Of a stretch of 64,000 bases of DNA, positions 26,387-34,899 are shown piece after piece. Both the position numbers and the translations under genes were made by a program. Source of the stretch: Mesorhizobium huakuii (lineage in GTDB: Bacteria; Pseudomonadota; Alphaproteobacteria; Rhizobiales; Rhizobiaceae). The DNA is taken from assembly GCF_030160235.1 (NCBI RefSeq), contig NZ_BSNY01000023.1, positions 124,001 through 188,000 of the forward strand, in the 5' to 3' direction. The notes beneath the pieces are model-generated. The model saw only the letters and a list, made by a program, of their open reading frames with translations, was not told the DNA's origin and did not search any database. Every line of letters starts with the position of its first letter. Positions within the stretch are counted from its first letter, which is position 1.

Positions 26387-26608
26387 ATGAAAATCCTCGC
26401 TCTCACCGCTGCCGCCATCCTCGTTGCCACCATCGGCGCCTTTGCCGGCAGCGACCATTTCGGCGACCGCACCGCCAACCAGACGGCCGCCACGGTCGAC
26501 AACACCTACACCGCCTCGATCCGCAAGGCCGACATGGCCCGGCACGATGTCCAGGCGACGATGAAATCTGACGCGGACGAACCAGGCCAGGGCATCTGGG
26601 GCAACTGA
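26387..26608 (+). CDS. Small exported protein, DUF680-like (copy B)
   Basis: Encodes 73 residues with the signal peptide MKILALTAAAILVATIGAFA and a mature start GSDHFGD. Paralogue of the gene 53 nt upstream; the conserved points are GSDH, the TASI stretch and the C-terminal WG. CAGGAAG precedes the ATG. A strong hairpin follows 50 nt after the stop, so the pair is probably one transcript. Confidence 0.8.
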   Translation: MKILALTAAAILVATIGAFAGSDHFGDRTANQTAATVDNTYTASIRKADMARHDVQATMKSDADEPGQGIWGN

Positions 26609-26658
26609 GTTCTGGGTCCGGACCACTCTCGAGAGACCTGACCCAGCCCGCGATCAGG

Positions 26659-26687
26659 ACGGAGGGCCATGTGGCGTGGCCCTCCGT
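26659..26687. terminator. Hairpin ending the DUF680-like pair
   Basis: ACGGAGGGCCA (26659-26669) pairs perfectly with TGGCCCTCCGT (26677-26687) around a 7-nt loop. No T-tract follows. Its position suggests a terminator or an mRNA-stabilising stem before the metallo-hydrolase gene. Confidence 0.5.
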
Positions 26688-26720
26688 CGCCCTTCCGCCA
26701 CAACAACCCAGGAGACCACC

Positions 26721-27692
26721 ATGTTCAGCATGACACGCCGCACAGTGCTTCAATCCGCCGCCGCCGCTGCCGCCTTCGGCCTTGCCGGCAAGCTCGAATT
26801 CACCCGCCCCGCTTTCGCCGAGACGCCCGTTGAGCCGACCGTCGGCTTCTACAAATACACGGTCGGCGACATCGAGGTGACCGCCATCTATGACGGCATC
26901 TGGAAGAAGCCGCACGACCCGGCCTTCATCAAGGATGTCTCGGTCGAAGACACCAAGGCGGCCCTCGCCAAGGCGGGGCTGACCACCGAGTTCATGCCCA
27001 TCCCGCTCACCGTCGTCGTGCTGAAGATGGGGGGCAAGCTGATCATGATGGATGCGGGCTCTGGCGTCGGCCAGTGGCAGGCCAACGCCACGCACCTGCC
27101 GGCCAACATGGCCGCCGCAGGCATCGACTACAAGGCGATCGACACCATCATGATCTCGCATTTCCATCCGGACCACGTCTGGGGCCTGATGGAGAAGGGC
27201 ACCAACACGCCGGTGTTCCCCAATGCCGAGCTGATCGTCAACGCCACCGAATACAATTGGTGGACCGACCCGAGCCGGCTGGCCAAGCTGCCCGAGGGCC
27301 GCAAGCCGGCGGGCAAGCGCATCGCCGAGAACTTCCCGAAATGGAAGAACTGGAAGCTGGTCGAGGACGGCGCGGAGGTGGCGCCCGGCATCCAGATCAT
27401 CGCCGCGCCCGGCCACACGCCGGGACATTCGGTGTACCTCGCCAATTCCGGCAAGGAACAGCTGATGGTCTCGGCCGACACCATGTATGTGCCGGCGCTG
27501 CTGGCGCCGCATCCGGAGTGGCAGGGCGCCTACGACCAGGATGGGCCGACCGCGATCACCACGCGCCACAAGATCATCGACCGGGTGATCGCGGACAATA
27601 TCCGCATTTCCGGGTCGCACTTCCCGTTCCCCGGCACAGGCGTCTTCGTCAAGGACGGCAATGCCTATGGCTTCACGCCCGTTCAGATTTGA
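26721..27692 (+). CDS. Tat-exported metallo-beta-lactamase-fold hydrolase
   Basis: Encodes 323 residues from the ATG preceded by AGGAGA. The N-terminus TRRTVLQSAAAAAAFGLAG is a twin-arginine signal, so the folded metalloenzyme is probably periplasmic. Zinc ligands are visible in SHFHPDHVWG (HxHxDH) and in APGHTPGHS, with an Asp in SADTMY and a late His in ISGSHFPFP. The family covers lactonases, esterases and other hydrolases; the substrate is unknown. A TPR protein gene follows 31 nt later on the same strand. Confidence 0.9.
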   Translation: MFSMTRRTVLQSAAAAAAFGLAGKLEFTRPAFAETPVEPTVGFYKYTVGDIEVTAIYDGIWKKPHDPAFIKDVSVEDTKAALAKAGLTTEFMPIPLTVVVLKMGGKLIMMDAGSGVGQWQANATHLPANMAAAGIDYKAIDTIMISHFHPDHVWGLMEKGTNTPVFPNAELIVNATEYNWWTDPSRLAKLPEGRKPAGKRIAENFPKWKNWKLVEDGAEVAPGIQIIAAPGHTPGHSVYLANSGKEQLMVSADTMYVPALLAPHPEWQGAYDQDGPTAITTRHKIIDRVIADNIRISGSHFPFPGTGVFVKDGNAYGFTPVQI

Positions 27693-27723
27693 ACGGGTAA
27701 CCCAGGACCAAGCGAGAAAGACA

Positions 27724-28203
27724 ATGAAACAGCTTCTTTTGGGCAGAAATGCCCTGTTCGGCCTGCTCGGCGCCATCGCCGTGCTGACCGTCGTTCCCGT
27801 CGCAACGATCATGCCGGCCTATGCGGTGGACGATATCGAGGGCGCCGATGCGCCCGACCTCACCGCAGTCCAGGCCAAGATCGCCGCCAAGGATTACAAG
27901 GGCGCGCTGGCCGATCTGCGCGACCTCGCGCAGGACAACCAGCAGGCCGACGTCTACAATCTGCTCGGCTTCACGCTGCGCAAGACTGGCGACGTCACCA
28001 CCGCGCTGACCTACTACAACAAGGCGCTGGAGCTGAAGCCCGACCACAAGGCCGCCCGCGAATATCTGGGCGAGCTCTATGTCGAGACCGGCGACATGAA
28101 CAAGGCCAAGGAGCAGCTGGCCTCGCTGCAGAAGCTCTGCCCAGCCGGCTGCGAGGAGCTTTCCGACCTGCAGAAGGCCATCGACACCAAGGTGACGCAG
28201 TAA
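27724..28203 (+). CDS. Exported TPR protein
   Basis: Encodes 159 residues. A signal peptide or anchor covers residues 1-38 (ALFGLLGAIAVLTVV, ending PAYA). At least two tetratricopeptide units follow (VYNLLGFTLRKTGD, ALTYYNKALELKPDH, AREYLGELYVETGDMNKAKE), and a CPAGC pair near the C-terminus may form a disulfide. Such proteins act as protein-binding scaffolds in the periplasm. It is probably co-transcribed with the metallo-hydrolase. Confidence 0.87.
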   Translation: MKQLLLGRNALFGLLGAIAVLTVVPVATIMPAYAVDDIEGADAPDLTAVQAKIAAKDYKGALADLRDLAQDNQQADVYNLLGFTLRKTGDVTTALTYYNKALELKPDHKAAREYLGELYVETGDMNKAKEQLASLQKLCPAGCEELSDLQKAIDTKVTQ

Positions 28204-28210
28204 AGCCGCG

Positions 28211-28288
28211 CGCCATTTCCTCTCACTCCGCAAAGCGGGGGGAGAGGTGGCTCGGCGAAGCCGAGACGGAGTGGGGGGCCTGCGCCGA
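28211..28288. repeat. Intergenic palindromic repeat, copy 4
   Basis: Starts 8 nt after the TPR gene stop. It contains the CCATTTCCTC leader, CCGCAAAGCGG and GGCTCGGCGAAGCCGAG palindromes. The CCATTTCCTC..CCGCAAAGCGGGG start is shared with the minE-downstream cluster at 38914. Confidence 0.75.
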
Positions 28289-28451
28289 CCGATCCCCACC
28301 CACCAAAGTTTGGGCGCTCGTGGCTGGCGCCCATTGCCGGAGCCGGCGCCTCTCCCTCGAGCCGGCTCCGGCCTTTTCGAACTCACATCGGCAGCGCCGT
28401 TCTCGCCCACGGCGGGCGGCGCCTGCCTGTGCCCAAAAATGGAGGCTGACC

Positions 28452-28973
28452 ATGACACCGAACGACCTCGCCGCGAAGCTCACCGGCCTCGCCATCAAAT
28501 ACCACATCAGGGACGTGACCCTGCTTGCCGGCCGCCTGCTCATGTCCTTCATCTTCCTGCATGAAGGCGTGACGCTGGCCACCCATTTCGACGGCGCCGC
28601 CAGGGCGATGGCGGCGCAGGGCGTCGGCCTGCCGCTGTTCGTCGCCACCATCGCGCTGCAACTGGGGGCAGGGCTCTCGGTGGCTTCGGGCCTGCTGACG
28701 CGGCTGGGCGGCATCGGGCTCGGCCTGTTCTGCCTGGCCACGGCCTTACTGTTCCACACCAACTTCACCAGCCAGAACGAGCTGCTGCATTTCGAAAAGG
28801 ATCTGGCCATATCAGGCGGCATGTTCGTGCTGGCCGCCGTCGGCGCCGGCCGGATCTCGCTGGACTGGCTGCTGGCCGGCTATCTGCAGAAGCGCCAGCG
28901 CGACAAGGAGATGGTCAGGGCATTGCTGGCGGTGGAGAACCAGTTCTCCGTGGATGTGCGGCTGCCGGTTTGA
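28452..28973 (+). CDS. DoxX family membrane protein
   Basis: Encodes 173 residues with four membrane segments. The opening LLAGRLLMSFIFLHEG and the later QLGAGLSVASGLLTRLGGIG match DoxX/DoxD-like proteins. Members are linked to redox and thiol stress or to quinone-coupled oxidation, but most are uncharacterised. GGAGGCTGACC precedes the ATG. It is separated from the metallo-hydrolase/TPR pair by a repeat element. Confidence 0.85.
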   Translation: MTPNDLAAKLTGLAIKYHIRDVTLLAGRLLMSFIFLHEGVTLATHFDGAARAMAAQGVGLPLFVATIALQLGAGLSVASGLLTRLGGIGLGLFCLATALLFHTNFTSQNELLHFEKDLAISGGMFVLAAVGAGRISLDWLLAGYLQKRQRDKEMVRALLAVENQFSVDVRLPV

Positions 28974-29098
28974 GGCAGCAAGGCCGTCCGCCTGGCGCAT
29001 CGCCATGCCGCTCCCGTGCCGACCCCTGCAATGCGCTCGCTCGCTGGAACCAGTCCTGATCCCCCGCATTCTATTAGCGAGGGCTCAAGGAGTGTGTG

Positions 29099-29710
29099 AT
29101 GAAAGCGGTTCTGGCACTGGTCGCAGGCTTCGTCCTGACCCTTGCGGTCTTTGCCAGCGGGCTGGCTTTCGCCGCATGGCTGATTGTCGCCAAGCCCGTG
29201 CATCAGGCCCGGCCCGCCGACAGTGTCTCGCAGCTGTGGACCAAGGACGCACAGCCCGTCGACAAGGCCGCGCCGGGCCTGGAGCGCGTGGCCGCCGCGC
29301 AGCCCCCGGCACCCGACGCCGCCGCCAGGGTGCAGTCGGTCGACCCGACCAGGACAACCGCCGTGGCGCCCGATGCCGGCGAGCAGCAGGCCAGGCTGCC
29401 GGCCGCCCATGTCAGCTGGTGCGCGGACCGCTACCGCTCCTACAATCCCGACGACAACAGCTACATGTCCTACAGCGGACAGCGGCGCCCCTGCGTCTCG
29501 CCCTATCTCGAGACCAGTGCCGACGCCGGCCGGGCCGCGCAGCAGCCCGCCGAAGTCAGCTATGTCGAGGGCGGCGCGGCGCCTCTGGTCGCGACAGCGG
29601 ACCTTTCGGACGACCACGTCCAATCCTGCTTCAGCCGCTACCGCTCCTACCGTCCCGAGGACAACAGCTACCAGCCCTATTCCGGCGGACCCAGGCGCCA
29701 GTGCGAATAG
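29099..29710 (+). CDS. Membrane-anchored protein with two BA14K motifs
   Basis: Encodes 203 residues. The start is the ATG of GTGATG with AAGGAG upstream. One N-terminal hydrophobic segment ([23 protein letters not shown]) acts as signal or anchor. Two BA14K-type motifs follow: [20 protein letters not shown] and [20 protein letters not shown], joined by an Ala/Pro/Val-rich linker. BA14K is a short Cys-bounded motif in rhizobial and Brucella envelope proteins (the Brucella example is an immunoreactive 14-kDa protein). Two copies in one protein are unusual. Probably periplasmic-facing. Confidence 0.85.
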   Translation: MKAVLALVAGFVLTLAVFASGLAFAAWLIVAKPVHQARPADSVSQLWTKDAQPVDKAAPGLERVAAAQPPAPDAAARVQSVDPTRTTAVAPDAGEQQARLPAAHVSWCADRYRSYNPDDNSYMSYSGQRRPCVSPYLETSADAGRAAQQPAEVSYVEGGAAPLVATADLSDDHVQSCFSRYRSYRPEDNSYQPYSGGPRRQCE

Positions 29711-29818
29711 GCGCCGCGCGCCCTCCCACCCAGCTCCGCCTGGACCAGAGATCACGCAGATTTTTTGGATCAATCCCATCGCCGCGGCGTTCTTCCCTGA
29801 CACGAAGGAGGAACGACA

Positions 29819-30142
29819 ATGGGCGACGAACGGCACGAGAAGATCCAGAAGCGCGCATACCAGATCTGGGAGCGAGAAGGCGGCGGCGATCCCGAGCATC
29901 ACTGGCACCGGGCCGAGGCTGAGATCGACAGGGAAGCGGCCCTGCCGCTGACGGCCGACGATGCCTTGCCGCAGACCCGCGAGATCGCCAGCACCGACGT
30001 GCTGGAGGTCGAGGAACTGGCCAGGCGCACCGGCATATCGGGCGACGAGGCGCAGGCGCTGCTCGACCGCCTGGGCACCGACCGGGCGGCGGTGGAGCAG
30101 GCAGCACGCGGCCTCAAGGCCCGGAAGAGCGCCAAATCCTGA
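29819..30142 (+). CDS. DUF2934/DUF3606-type small soluble protein
   Basis: Encodes 107 residues. Residues 5-38 (KIQKRAYQIWEREGG, DPEHHWHRAE) match the DUF2934 pattern common in rhizobia. The C-terminal half (LARRTGISGDEAQALLDRLG) resembles a DUF3606-type helical motif. AAGGAGG precedes the ATG at suitable spacing. Function unknown; both families are often linked to general stress genes. A 49-residue gene starts 15 nt downstream. Confidence 0.85.
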   Translation: MGDERHEKIQKRAYQIWEREGGGDPEHHWHRAEAEIDREAALPLTADDALPQTREIASTDVLEVEELARRTGISGDEAQALLDRLGTDRAAVEQAARGLKARKSAKS

Positions 30143-30157
30143 TCAGGGAGGGCTGAG

Positions 30158-30307
30158 ATGATCCGCAAACTCAAGGACGGCAAATACCGGCTTTATTCCC
30201 GCAAGAAGGACGAGAAGACCGGGAAACGGCGGAATCTGGGCACGTTCGACACGCGGGAAGCCGCGCAGAAGCATGAGAAGGAGGTGCAGTATTTCAAACG
30301 GCATTGA
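30158..30307 (+). CDS. 49-residue basic protein
   Basis: Runs from ATG at 30158 to TGA at 30305-30307, with GGGAGGG upstream. The peptide starts MIRKLKDGKYRLYSRKKD and continues through KRRNLGTFDTREAA to a Lys/Arg-rich end (YFKRH). It resembles small rhizobial proteins with an R-L-Y-S-R-K beta-hairpin start. It is very basic and may bind nucleic acid, but no function is established. A frameshifted copy lies at 30948-31096, which argues that this intact copy is a real gene. Confidence 0.75.
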   Translation: MIRKLKDGKYRLYSRKKDEKTGKRRNLGTFDTREAAQKHEKEVQYFKRH

Positions 30308-30339
30308 GGCGCTTGCCTCTGCGCCGCTTGGCGTACAGC

Positions 30340-30837
30340 TCATCCCCTGGCCGGCTCTTCGTAGATGCCGATGATGAGGAGCCATGCGCCCGAAATGAGG
30401 AAGGCGAACAGGACGATGGTTCCAAGGGCCGCGATGTAGAGCCCTACGCCGCGCCCGAGAATAAGCAAGATCGCGCCTGCAACCTCGGCCAGGTAACACA
30501 TCGTGCCGCCCGCCAGCCGCGGCCCGGTCAATCCGATGGAACTCATCCCCGCCTTGATGGCCACGACATATCCCCTGACGAAGATGAACGTTGCGATGCC
30601 CCAGAGCAAAAGCCATTCGAAGCCGAGTGCCGGAAGATACTGACCACCCAGGAGCGCAAGGCTGCATGCCATGAAAATCGCGCTGAAGCCCGACAGCATG
30701 TTGATTGCCCGGTTCTTGTGCGTCGTGTTGCGGACAATGCGTTCGGGATTGATCGAGATCGCGACGAAGATCAGCCCGGCCAGCCCCGCCGCGCCGCCGC
30801 CCACCATGACGAAGAAATCAGTCCATTGATCCAACAT
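30340..30837 (-). CDS. Small integral membrane protein
   Basis: Encodes 165 residues from the ATG at 30837 (GGGGGCAAG upstream). Four to five hydrophobic segments are visible, beginning with FFVMVGGGAAGLAGLIFVAI, then AIFMACSLALLGG, LLLWGIATFIFV, a stretch around EVAGAILLILG, and ALGTIVLFAFLI. The family is not recognised beyond a general resemblance to uncharacterised rhizobial membrane proteins. It lies antisense between the intact and broken copies of the 49-residue gene. Confidence 0.7.
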   Translation of the reverse strand: MLDQWTDFFVMVGGGAAGLAGLIFVAISINPERIVRNTTHKNRAINMLSGFSAIFMACSLALLGGQYLPALGFEWLLLWGIATFIFVRGYVVAIKAGMSSIGLTGPRLAGGTMCYLAEVAGAILLILGRGVGLYIAALGTIVLFAFLISGAWLLIIGIYEEPARG

Positions 30838-30947
30838 GACTTGCCCCCGAGCTTCAGCCGGTTCGATGGAGGCTAGCATGGGTGGGTTCGAGAACTCCAC
30901 GGGGGAGGCAACGCGATTCTGATCGAGGCCAAATCCTGACCGGCGAG

Positions 30948-31096
30948 ATGATGCGCAAAATCAAGGACGGCAAATACCGGCTTTATTCACGCAAGAAGGA
31001 CGAGAAGACCGGCAAACGGCGGAATCTGGGACGTTTGACACGCGGGAGGCGGCGGAGAAGCATGAGCGGGAGGTGCAGTATTTCAAACGGCGGTGA
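30948..31096 (+). pseudogene. Frameshifted duplicate of the 49-residue gene
   Basis: The DNA from ATG 30948 to TGA 31096 closely matches 30158-30307 but is one base shorter. The loss is after codon 27: GGGCACGTTC became GGGACGTTT, which throws the rest out of frame. The original stop codon is still present in the old frame. The homology extends upstream into GCCAAATCCTGA, the end of the DUF2934 gene, so the duplicated block included that gene's tail. Confidence 0.85.
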
Positions 31097-31425
31097 GGAA
31101 GGGCTGTCCGGTGCGTATGGCGACCGCGATAGCGATACGCTGCAAGCTTGCGTGACCGGTTTACTCTTAATTCCGCTAAGCACACGGCAGCTTTGCGCCT
31201 GACACTGGTCATTAAGAGTATCTTGGCTATTGCCCAAAAGCAGACGTCATCCATGGAGGCTTCAGGTCTACGTTTTGTCCGCGAGGTTGTTCGCCATACG
31301 AGAGCCTGCCCAGTTCGAGGAAGAGAATCACTCCCTCGCTGCTTTGCTTCGTTGATGCCGACTGGCCAAGGCTGCGGAATGACGTGTCATCAATCCTGAA
31401 ACCGAGTACCAGCACTACTTGGCGA
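31097..31425. other. Intergenic region with an inverted repeat
   Basis: No supported gene in 329 nt. TACTCTTAAT (31162-31171) and ATTAAGAGTA (31211-31220) form a 10-bp perfect inverted repeat 39 nt apart, of unknown role. Confidence 0.5.
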
Positions 31426-31719
31426 TCAGCCTTCGATGTCGCATTGAAGTGGGCGACCGACCGGCACGATCTCGTAGCCGTCGTCGATTAATCGGAGTTT
31501 CAACTCGTCGAAATGCCTCTTTGAGCCACTGACGATCCATTCAGGCGCGTAGTTCCAGCCCCTACGGGCGGCATTGGCCAACATGTCGGCATAGAGGCGC
31601 ATGCTGGCGATTTTCACGTCCGACTCCAGCAGCTGCCTGCATCCGCTTGCGAATGACGGCGTCGATGCTGCGGACAAACCCAGAACCGCGAATACCAGCC
31701 CAATCGAAACAACGCGCAT
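31426..31719 (-). CDS. Small exported protein of unknown function
   Basis: Encodes 97 residues. The signal peptide is MRVVSIGLVFAVLGLSAAST ending SFA, followed by a mature part starting SGCRQLL. Two cysteines, near the mature N-terminus and near the C-terminus, could form a disulfide. The middle is amphipathic (VKIASMRLYADMLANAAR). Not recognised. It is divergent from the LuxR/TPR regulator and may be one of its targets. Confidence 0.65.
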   Translation of the reverse strand: MRVVSIGLVFAVLGLSAASTPSFASGCRQLLESDVKIASMRLYADMLANAARRGWNYAPEWIVSGSKRHFDELKLRLIDDGYEIVPVGRPLQCDIEG

Positions 31720-31873
31720 GAGAGTCTCCCGTGGCCCATTGCAACCAATTTTTGCGGTAAGGAGCTTGCACTGCGTGCTCCTGCGTTGGGATCAGGCAGA
31801 TGCTGTATTCGAGTTCCTGCATTTGTAGTATTTTGCCTCGGCAACAGCTGAAACCGTGCCGATCGGGTCTGCC

Positions 31874-33313
31874 ATGAGCCGCATCGCGACATCTTCGCCG
31901 GGTCACGACGCGCTGTCCGATCGGGAGCGCGCGGTGGCTGAAAAATTCGCCGCCGGACTGACTTATCGCGAGATCGGCGAGGCGCTGTTCATCGCCCCCT
32001 CGACGGTGCGCACTCATCTCGCGTCGATCTACGACAAGCTCGGCGTGCGTAACAAAGTCGCGCTTGCCTCTCACATCAATGGAGCTCTCGGCGCTGGCAT
32101 GGACGGGCTGCCGCGTTTGCCAGGCGCCTCTCCGGTGCTCGCCATGTTCCCCATCGAATGCCAGACGTCGGAAGAGCGATGGCGCCGCTTTGCCGACGGC
32201 CTGTCGTCGGACATCACCATCGACCTAGCGCGCTACGCGGACCTGCCGGTTATCGCCTTCCACACCATGAAATCTCTGGGCAGCAAGCCAGCCGACTTCG
32301 CCGCCGACGGCAAGGCGCTTGGCGCCACCTATATCGTGTCGGGTCAACTGCGCGCCGACGAGCGGCGGGTCCGGCTATCAATAGAACTCGCCGATGCGGA
32401 CAGCGGCGTCAGCCTGTGGAGCGAGCGCTACGACCGCCAGGTCGAGGATATTTTTGCGCTGCAGGACAACCTGACCGAAAGTGTCATCAATGTGATCGCC
32501 GGTAGCTACGGCGCGCTAGCCACGGTCGGCCGTAAAGCCATTCGCCGCAAACCGCCCGCCAGTCTGCGGGCCTACGATTGTTATCTTCTTGGCGTTGAAC
32601 AGCAGGACACATTCAGCCGCGCCGGCACCGCCGAAGCGATACGCCTGTTTTCGCGCGCGCTGGAACTTGACCCCACCCTGGTCAGGGCCTGGACCGCGCT
32701 TGCCTATGCCTATTCGATCGAGGGCGCCAACGGCTTCGGCGACGATGCTCAGGTCTCGATCGAGAACTGGCGGACGGCGGTTGAAAACGCAATTCTGCTC
32801 GACCCGATGGACAGTATTGCCTGCAATTGCCTTGGCGATCTCAGGGGATGTCTCGGAGATCTCGAAGGAGCAGAGCGCGCGTATCGCCGCGCCTTCGAAT
32901 ATGGCTCCAACCATGCCGATACGCTGGCGACGCTTGCCGGCAGCAAGGCGCTGGTCGCAGGCGATCCAGCCGAGGCGATGCCGCTCATCGAGCGCGCCAT
33001 GCACCTCAATCCGCTGGCCCCACCTTGGTATTTCGGCATGCTGGGCCGCATCCTGTTCACCGTCGGCAGGCACAGGGAAGCCATTGCGGCGCTGCGCAGA
33101 AGCACGCTAAATTCTCCGAATGTGCTGTTGTTTTTGGCGCTGGCGCATGCGGCCGTGGGCGAGGCCGGCGAGGCGGCCAGGATCGAAGCCCGCTTGAAAA
33201 CCGAATTCGCAGACTTTTCGGTCGAACGCTTCATCACCAGCTATCCCGTGACCAACCCCGACGCCGTGCATGCCATTCGCCACGCCGCCCAGCAACTGGC
33301 GAGGCGCGACTGA
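31874..33313 (+). CDS. LuxR-type HTH / TolB-like / TPR regulator
   Basis: Encodes 479 residues from ATG 31874; a GTG six codons earlier is an alternative start. A LuxR/GerE helix-turn-helix lies at the N-terminus (LSDRERAVAEKFAAGLTYRE, then STVRTHLASIYDKLGV). A TolB/FlgO-like region follows (RRFADGLSSDITIDLARY, ATYIVSGQLRADERRVR, LWSERYDRQVEDIFALQD), as in the sensor halves of many rhizobial adenylate cyclases. The C-terminal half holds TPR units (AIRLFSRALELDPTLVRAW and others). The order is the reverse of normal LuxR proteins. It probably controls transcription after protein or ligand binding through the TPR region. Confidence 0.88.
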   Translation: MSRIATSSPGHDALSDRERAVAEKFAAGLTYREIGEALFIAPSTVRTHLASIYDKLGVRNKVALASHINGALGAGMDGLPRLPGASPVLAMFPIECQTSEERWRRFADGLSSDITIDLARYADLPVIAFHTMKSLGSKPADFAADGKALGATYIVSGQLRADERRVRLSIELADADSGVSLWSERYDRQVEDIFALQDNLTESVINVIAGSYGALATVGRKAIRRKPPASLRAYDCYLLGVEQQDTFSRAGTAEAIRLFSRALELDPTLVRAWTALAYAYSIEGANGFGDDAQVSIENWRTAVENAILLDPMDSIACNCLGDLRGCLGDLEGAERAYRRAFEYGSNHADTLATLAGSKALVAGDPAEAMPLIERAMHLNPLAPPWYFGMLGRILFTVGRHREAIAALRRSTLNSPNVLLFLALAHAAVGEAGEAARIEARLKTEFADFSVERFITSYPVTNPDAVHAIRHAAQQLARRD

Positions 33314-33582
33314 GGCCTTCCGAAACGCCCGACCCGAGTTGACGGCGAAGACAAGCCACAAAAGCCCGCATGTCGGAACGAGGCGCTCTCCCGGTTAGCG
33401 TCTGCTTTCGCAGGGCAGTTCCCGAAAGCCGCCTGACCGGAATCGGCCCCTAATCTGTCGTTCCCACTACATCAGCGCAACCACGCCCTGACGGCGGGAC
33501 TGGGGTGGATAGCTGCCATGTCGACAACCAGCCGCCGACGTCAGCTAAGCGCCAATCGCGGGCCATGGTGTCAGGGGCAGCC

Positions 33583-34491
33583 TCACTCTGAACGTCGGTG
33601 CTCATTGTCGATGTCGCTCTCGGCTAGCAGCCAGTCGCGGAACGCTCTGACCTTTCGCTGCCGAAGGGCACTGGCGAGATAGACAACATAGTATCTGGAG
33701 CTGGCCTTGATTTCCTGGCCGAACGGTCGCACCAGGCGACCCGAGGCGAGATCGGCCGACACCAGCGTGCTGCGCCCAAGCAGGACGCCCTCGCCATGCA
33801 CGGCGGCCTCTGTCGCGTAGGTCGCCGAGTCGAACCGAACGCCGCTATTGGGGTTGATATCGCTGATGCCGGCCCGCTCCAGCCATGTCGCCCAATCTAT
33901 GGGAAAGCCGTCATGGATCAGCGTGTGGTGCCGCAGGTCGGCAGGTTCGCGCAGCGGATGCTGGCCCTTGAGGAGTTCCGGGCTGCAGACCGGGAATACA
34001 TCGACCTCCGACAGCAGTTCCGAAACCACACCTTCGTATTCGCCGCTGCCGTAGCGGATCGCGATGTCGATGCCGTCGCGCACGAAGTCGGCGAGCAATC
34101 CCGAGGTCGCGATGCGGACATCGATGTCCCGGTTGGCGCGGTGGAAGCGGTAGAGCCTGGGCACCAGCCAGCGTCCAGCAAAGCCATCCGACGTACTGAC
34201 GGTGAGGACACCCGCCGATCGCGGCGCGCTGGCCACCAGTGTTGCAGCGCTGATCTGGTCGAGCGCCGCCCCGATCTCGGCCGCATAGGCGGCTCCAGCT
34301 GGGGTCAGGCTGACCGATCGCGTCCCGCGCTCGAAGAGCTGGACGCCCAGTTGATCCTCGAGGTTGCGGATCGCACGGCTGATCGCCCCGTGCGTGAGGT
34401 TCAGCTCAGCGGCGGCTTTGGTGAAGCTGAGATAACGCGCCGCCGTGTCGAAGGCCGGCAGCGTCGTCAGGGGTGGAAGCTTTCGAGCCAT
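33583..34491 (-). CDS. LysR family regulator, GcvA-like
   Basis: Encodes 302 residues. It starts with MARKLPPLTTLPAFDTAARY, the P-P-L-x-x-L-x-A-F pattern typical of the GcvA subgroup. The recognition helix region is LNLTHGAISRAIRNLEDQLG. The substrate domain has the expected SDGFAGRWLVPRLYRF and IAIRYGSGEYEGV stretches. It is divergent from the DUF1127, VOC, SDR and YciI genes and is their likely regulator. Confidence 0.92.
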   Translation of the reverse strand: MARKLPPLTTLPAFDTAARYLSFTKAAAELNLTHGAISRAIRNLEDQLGVQLFERGTRSVSLTPAGAAYAAEIGAALDQISAATLVASAPRSAGVLTVSTSDGFAGRWLVPRLYRFHRANRDIDVRIATSGLLADFVRDGIDIAIRYGSGEYEGVVSELLSEVDVFPVCSPELLKGQHPLREPADLRHHTLIHDGFPIDWATWLERAGISDINPNSGVRFDSATYATEAAVHGEGVLLGRSTLVSADLASGRLVRPFGQEIKASSRYYVVYLASALRQRKVRAFRDWLLAESDIDNEHRRSE

Positions 34492-34623
34492 GCCCGGACC
34501 TGTGAGTTCTACTCACACATCATGCAGCAATACTCGTTTGTGGTCGAGGCCTGAAGCGCACAGATTCATGGCTATGGAAACAGCGGTTTCCACCAACGAC
34601 ACACCAAACGAAAGGAACACCTG

Positions 34624-34869
34624 GTGAGCAATTTTCATGCAACCGCCTACGCTTCTGACCACCAGATCCCGTCCGCCTTCGGCACCGCGGTCGAAGTGGC
34701 CGCCACCCTGCGGGCGACCATCCGGGCCTTCGCCATGCTCATGATCGCGGCGATCCAGCAGCGCTTCATGGAGCGGCGACTGACCCTTCTCTCCGATCAC
34801 ATGCTCCGCGACCTCCGCTACGAACGCGATTGGGACGGCTCGATCCGCTCCCTCCGCGACCGCTGCTAA
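34624..34869 (+). CDS. DUF1127 family small protein
   Basis: Encodes 81 residues from a GTG; AAAGGAAC lies just upstream. The C-terminal segment RRLTLLSDHMLRDLRYERD is the DUF1127 signature (often LSDHMLRDIGL). Short DUF1127 proteins of rhizobia and Agrobacterium have been tied to phosphate/carbon metabolism and RNA binding, but this longer form is uncharacterised. It is first in the plus-strand cluster facing the LysR gene. Confidence 0.82.
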   Translation: MSNFHATAYASDHQIPSAFGTAVEVAATLRATIRAFAMLMIAAIQQRFMERRLTLLSDHMLRDLRYERDWDGSIRSLRDRC

Positions 34870-34899
34870 CCGCGCCATCCAACCCAGAGGATTGAACAA

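Noticed and set aside
31227-31415. 62-codon minus-strand frame in the gap after the broken small gene
   Set aside because: No start signal or recognisable feature; too little evidence for a gene.
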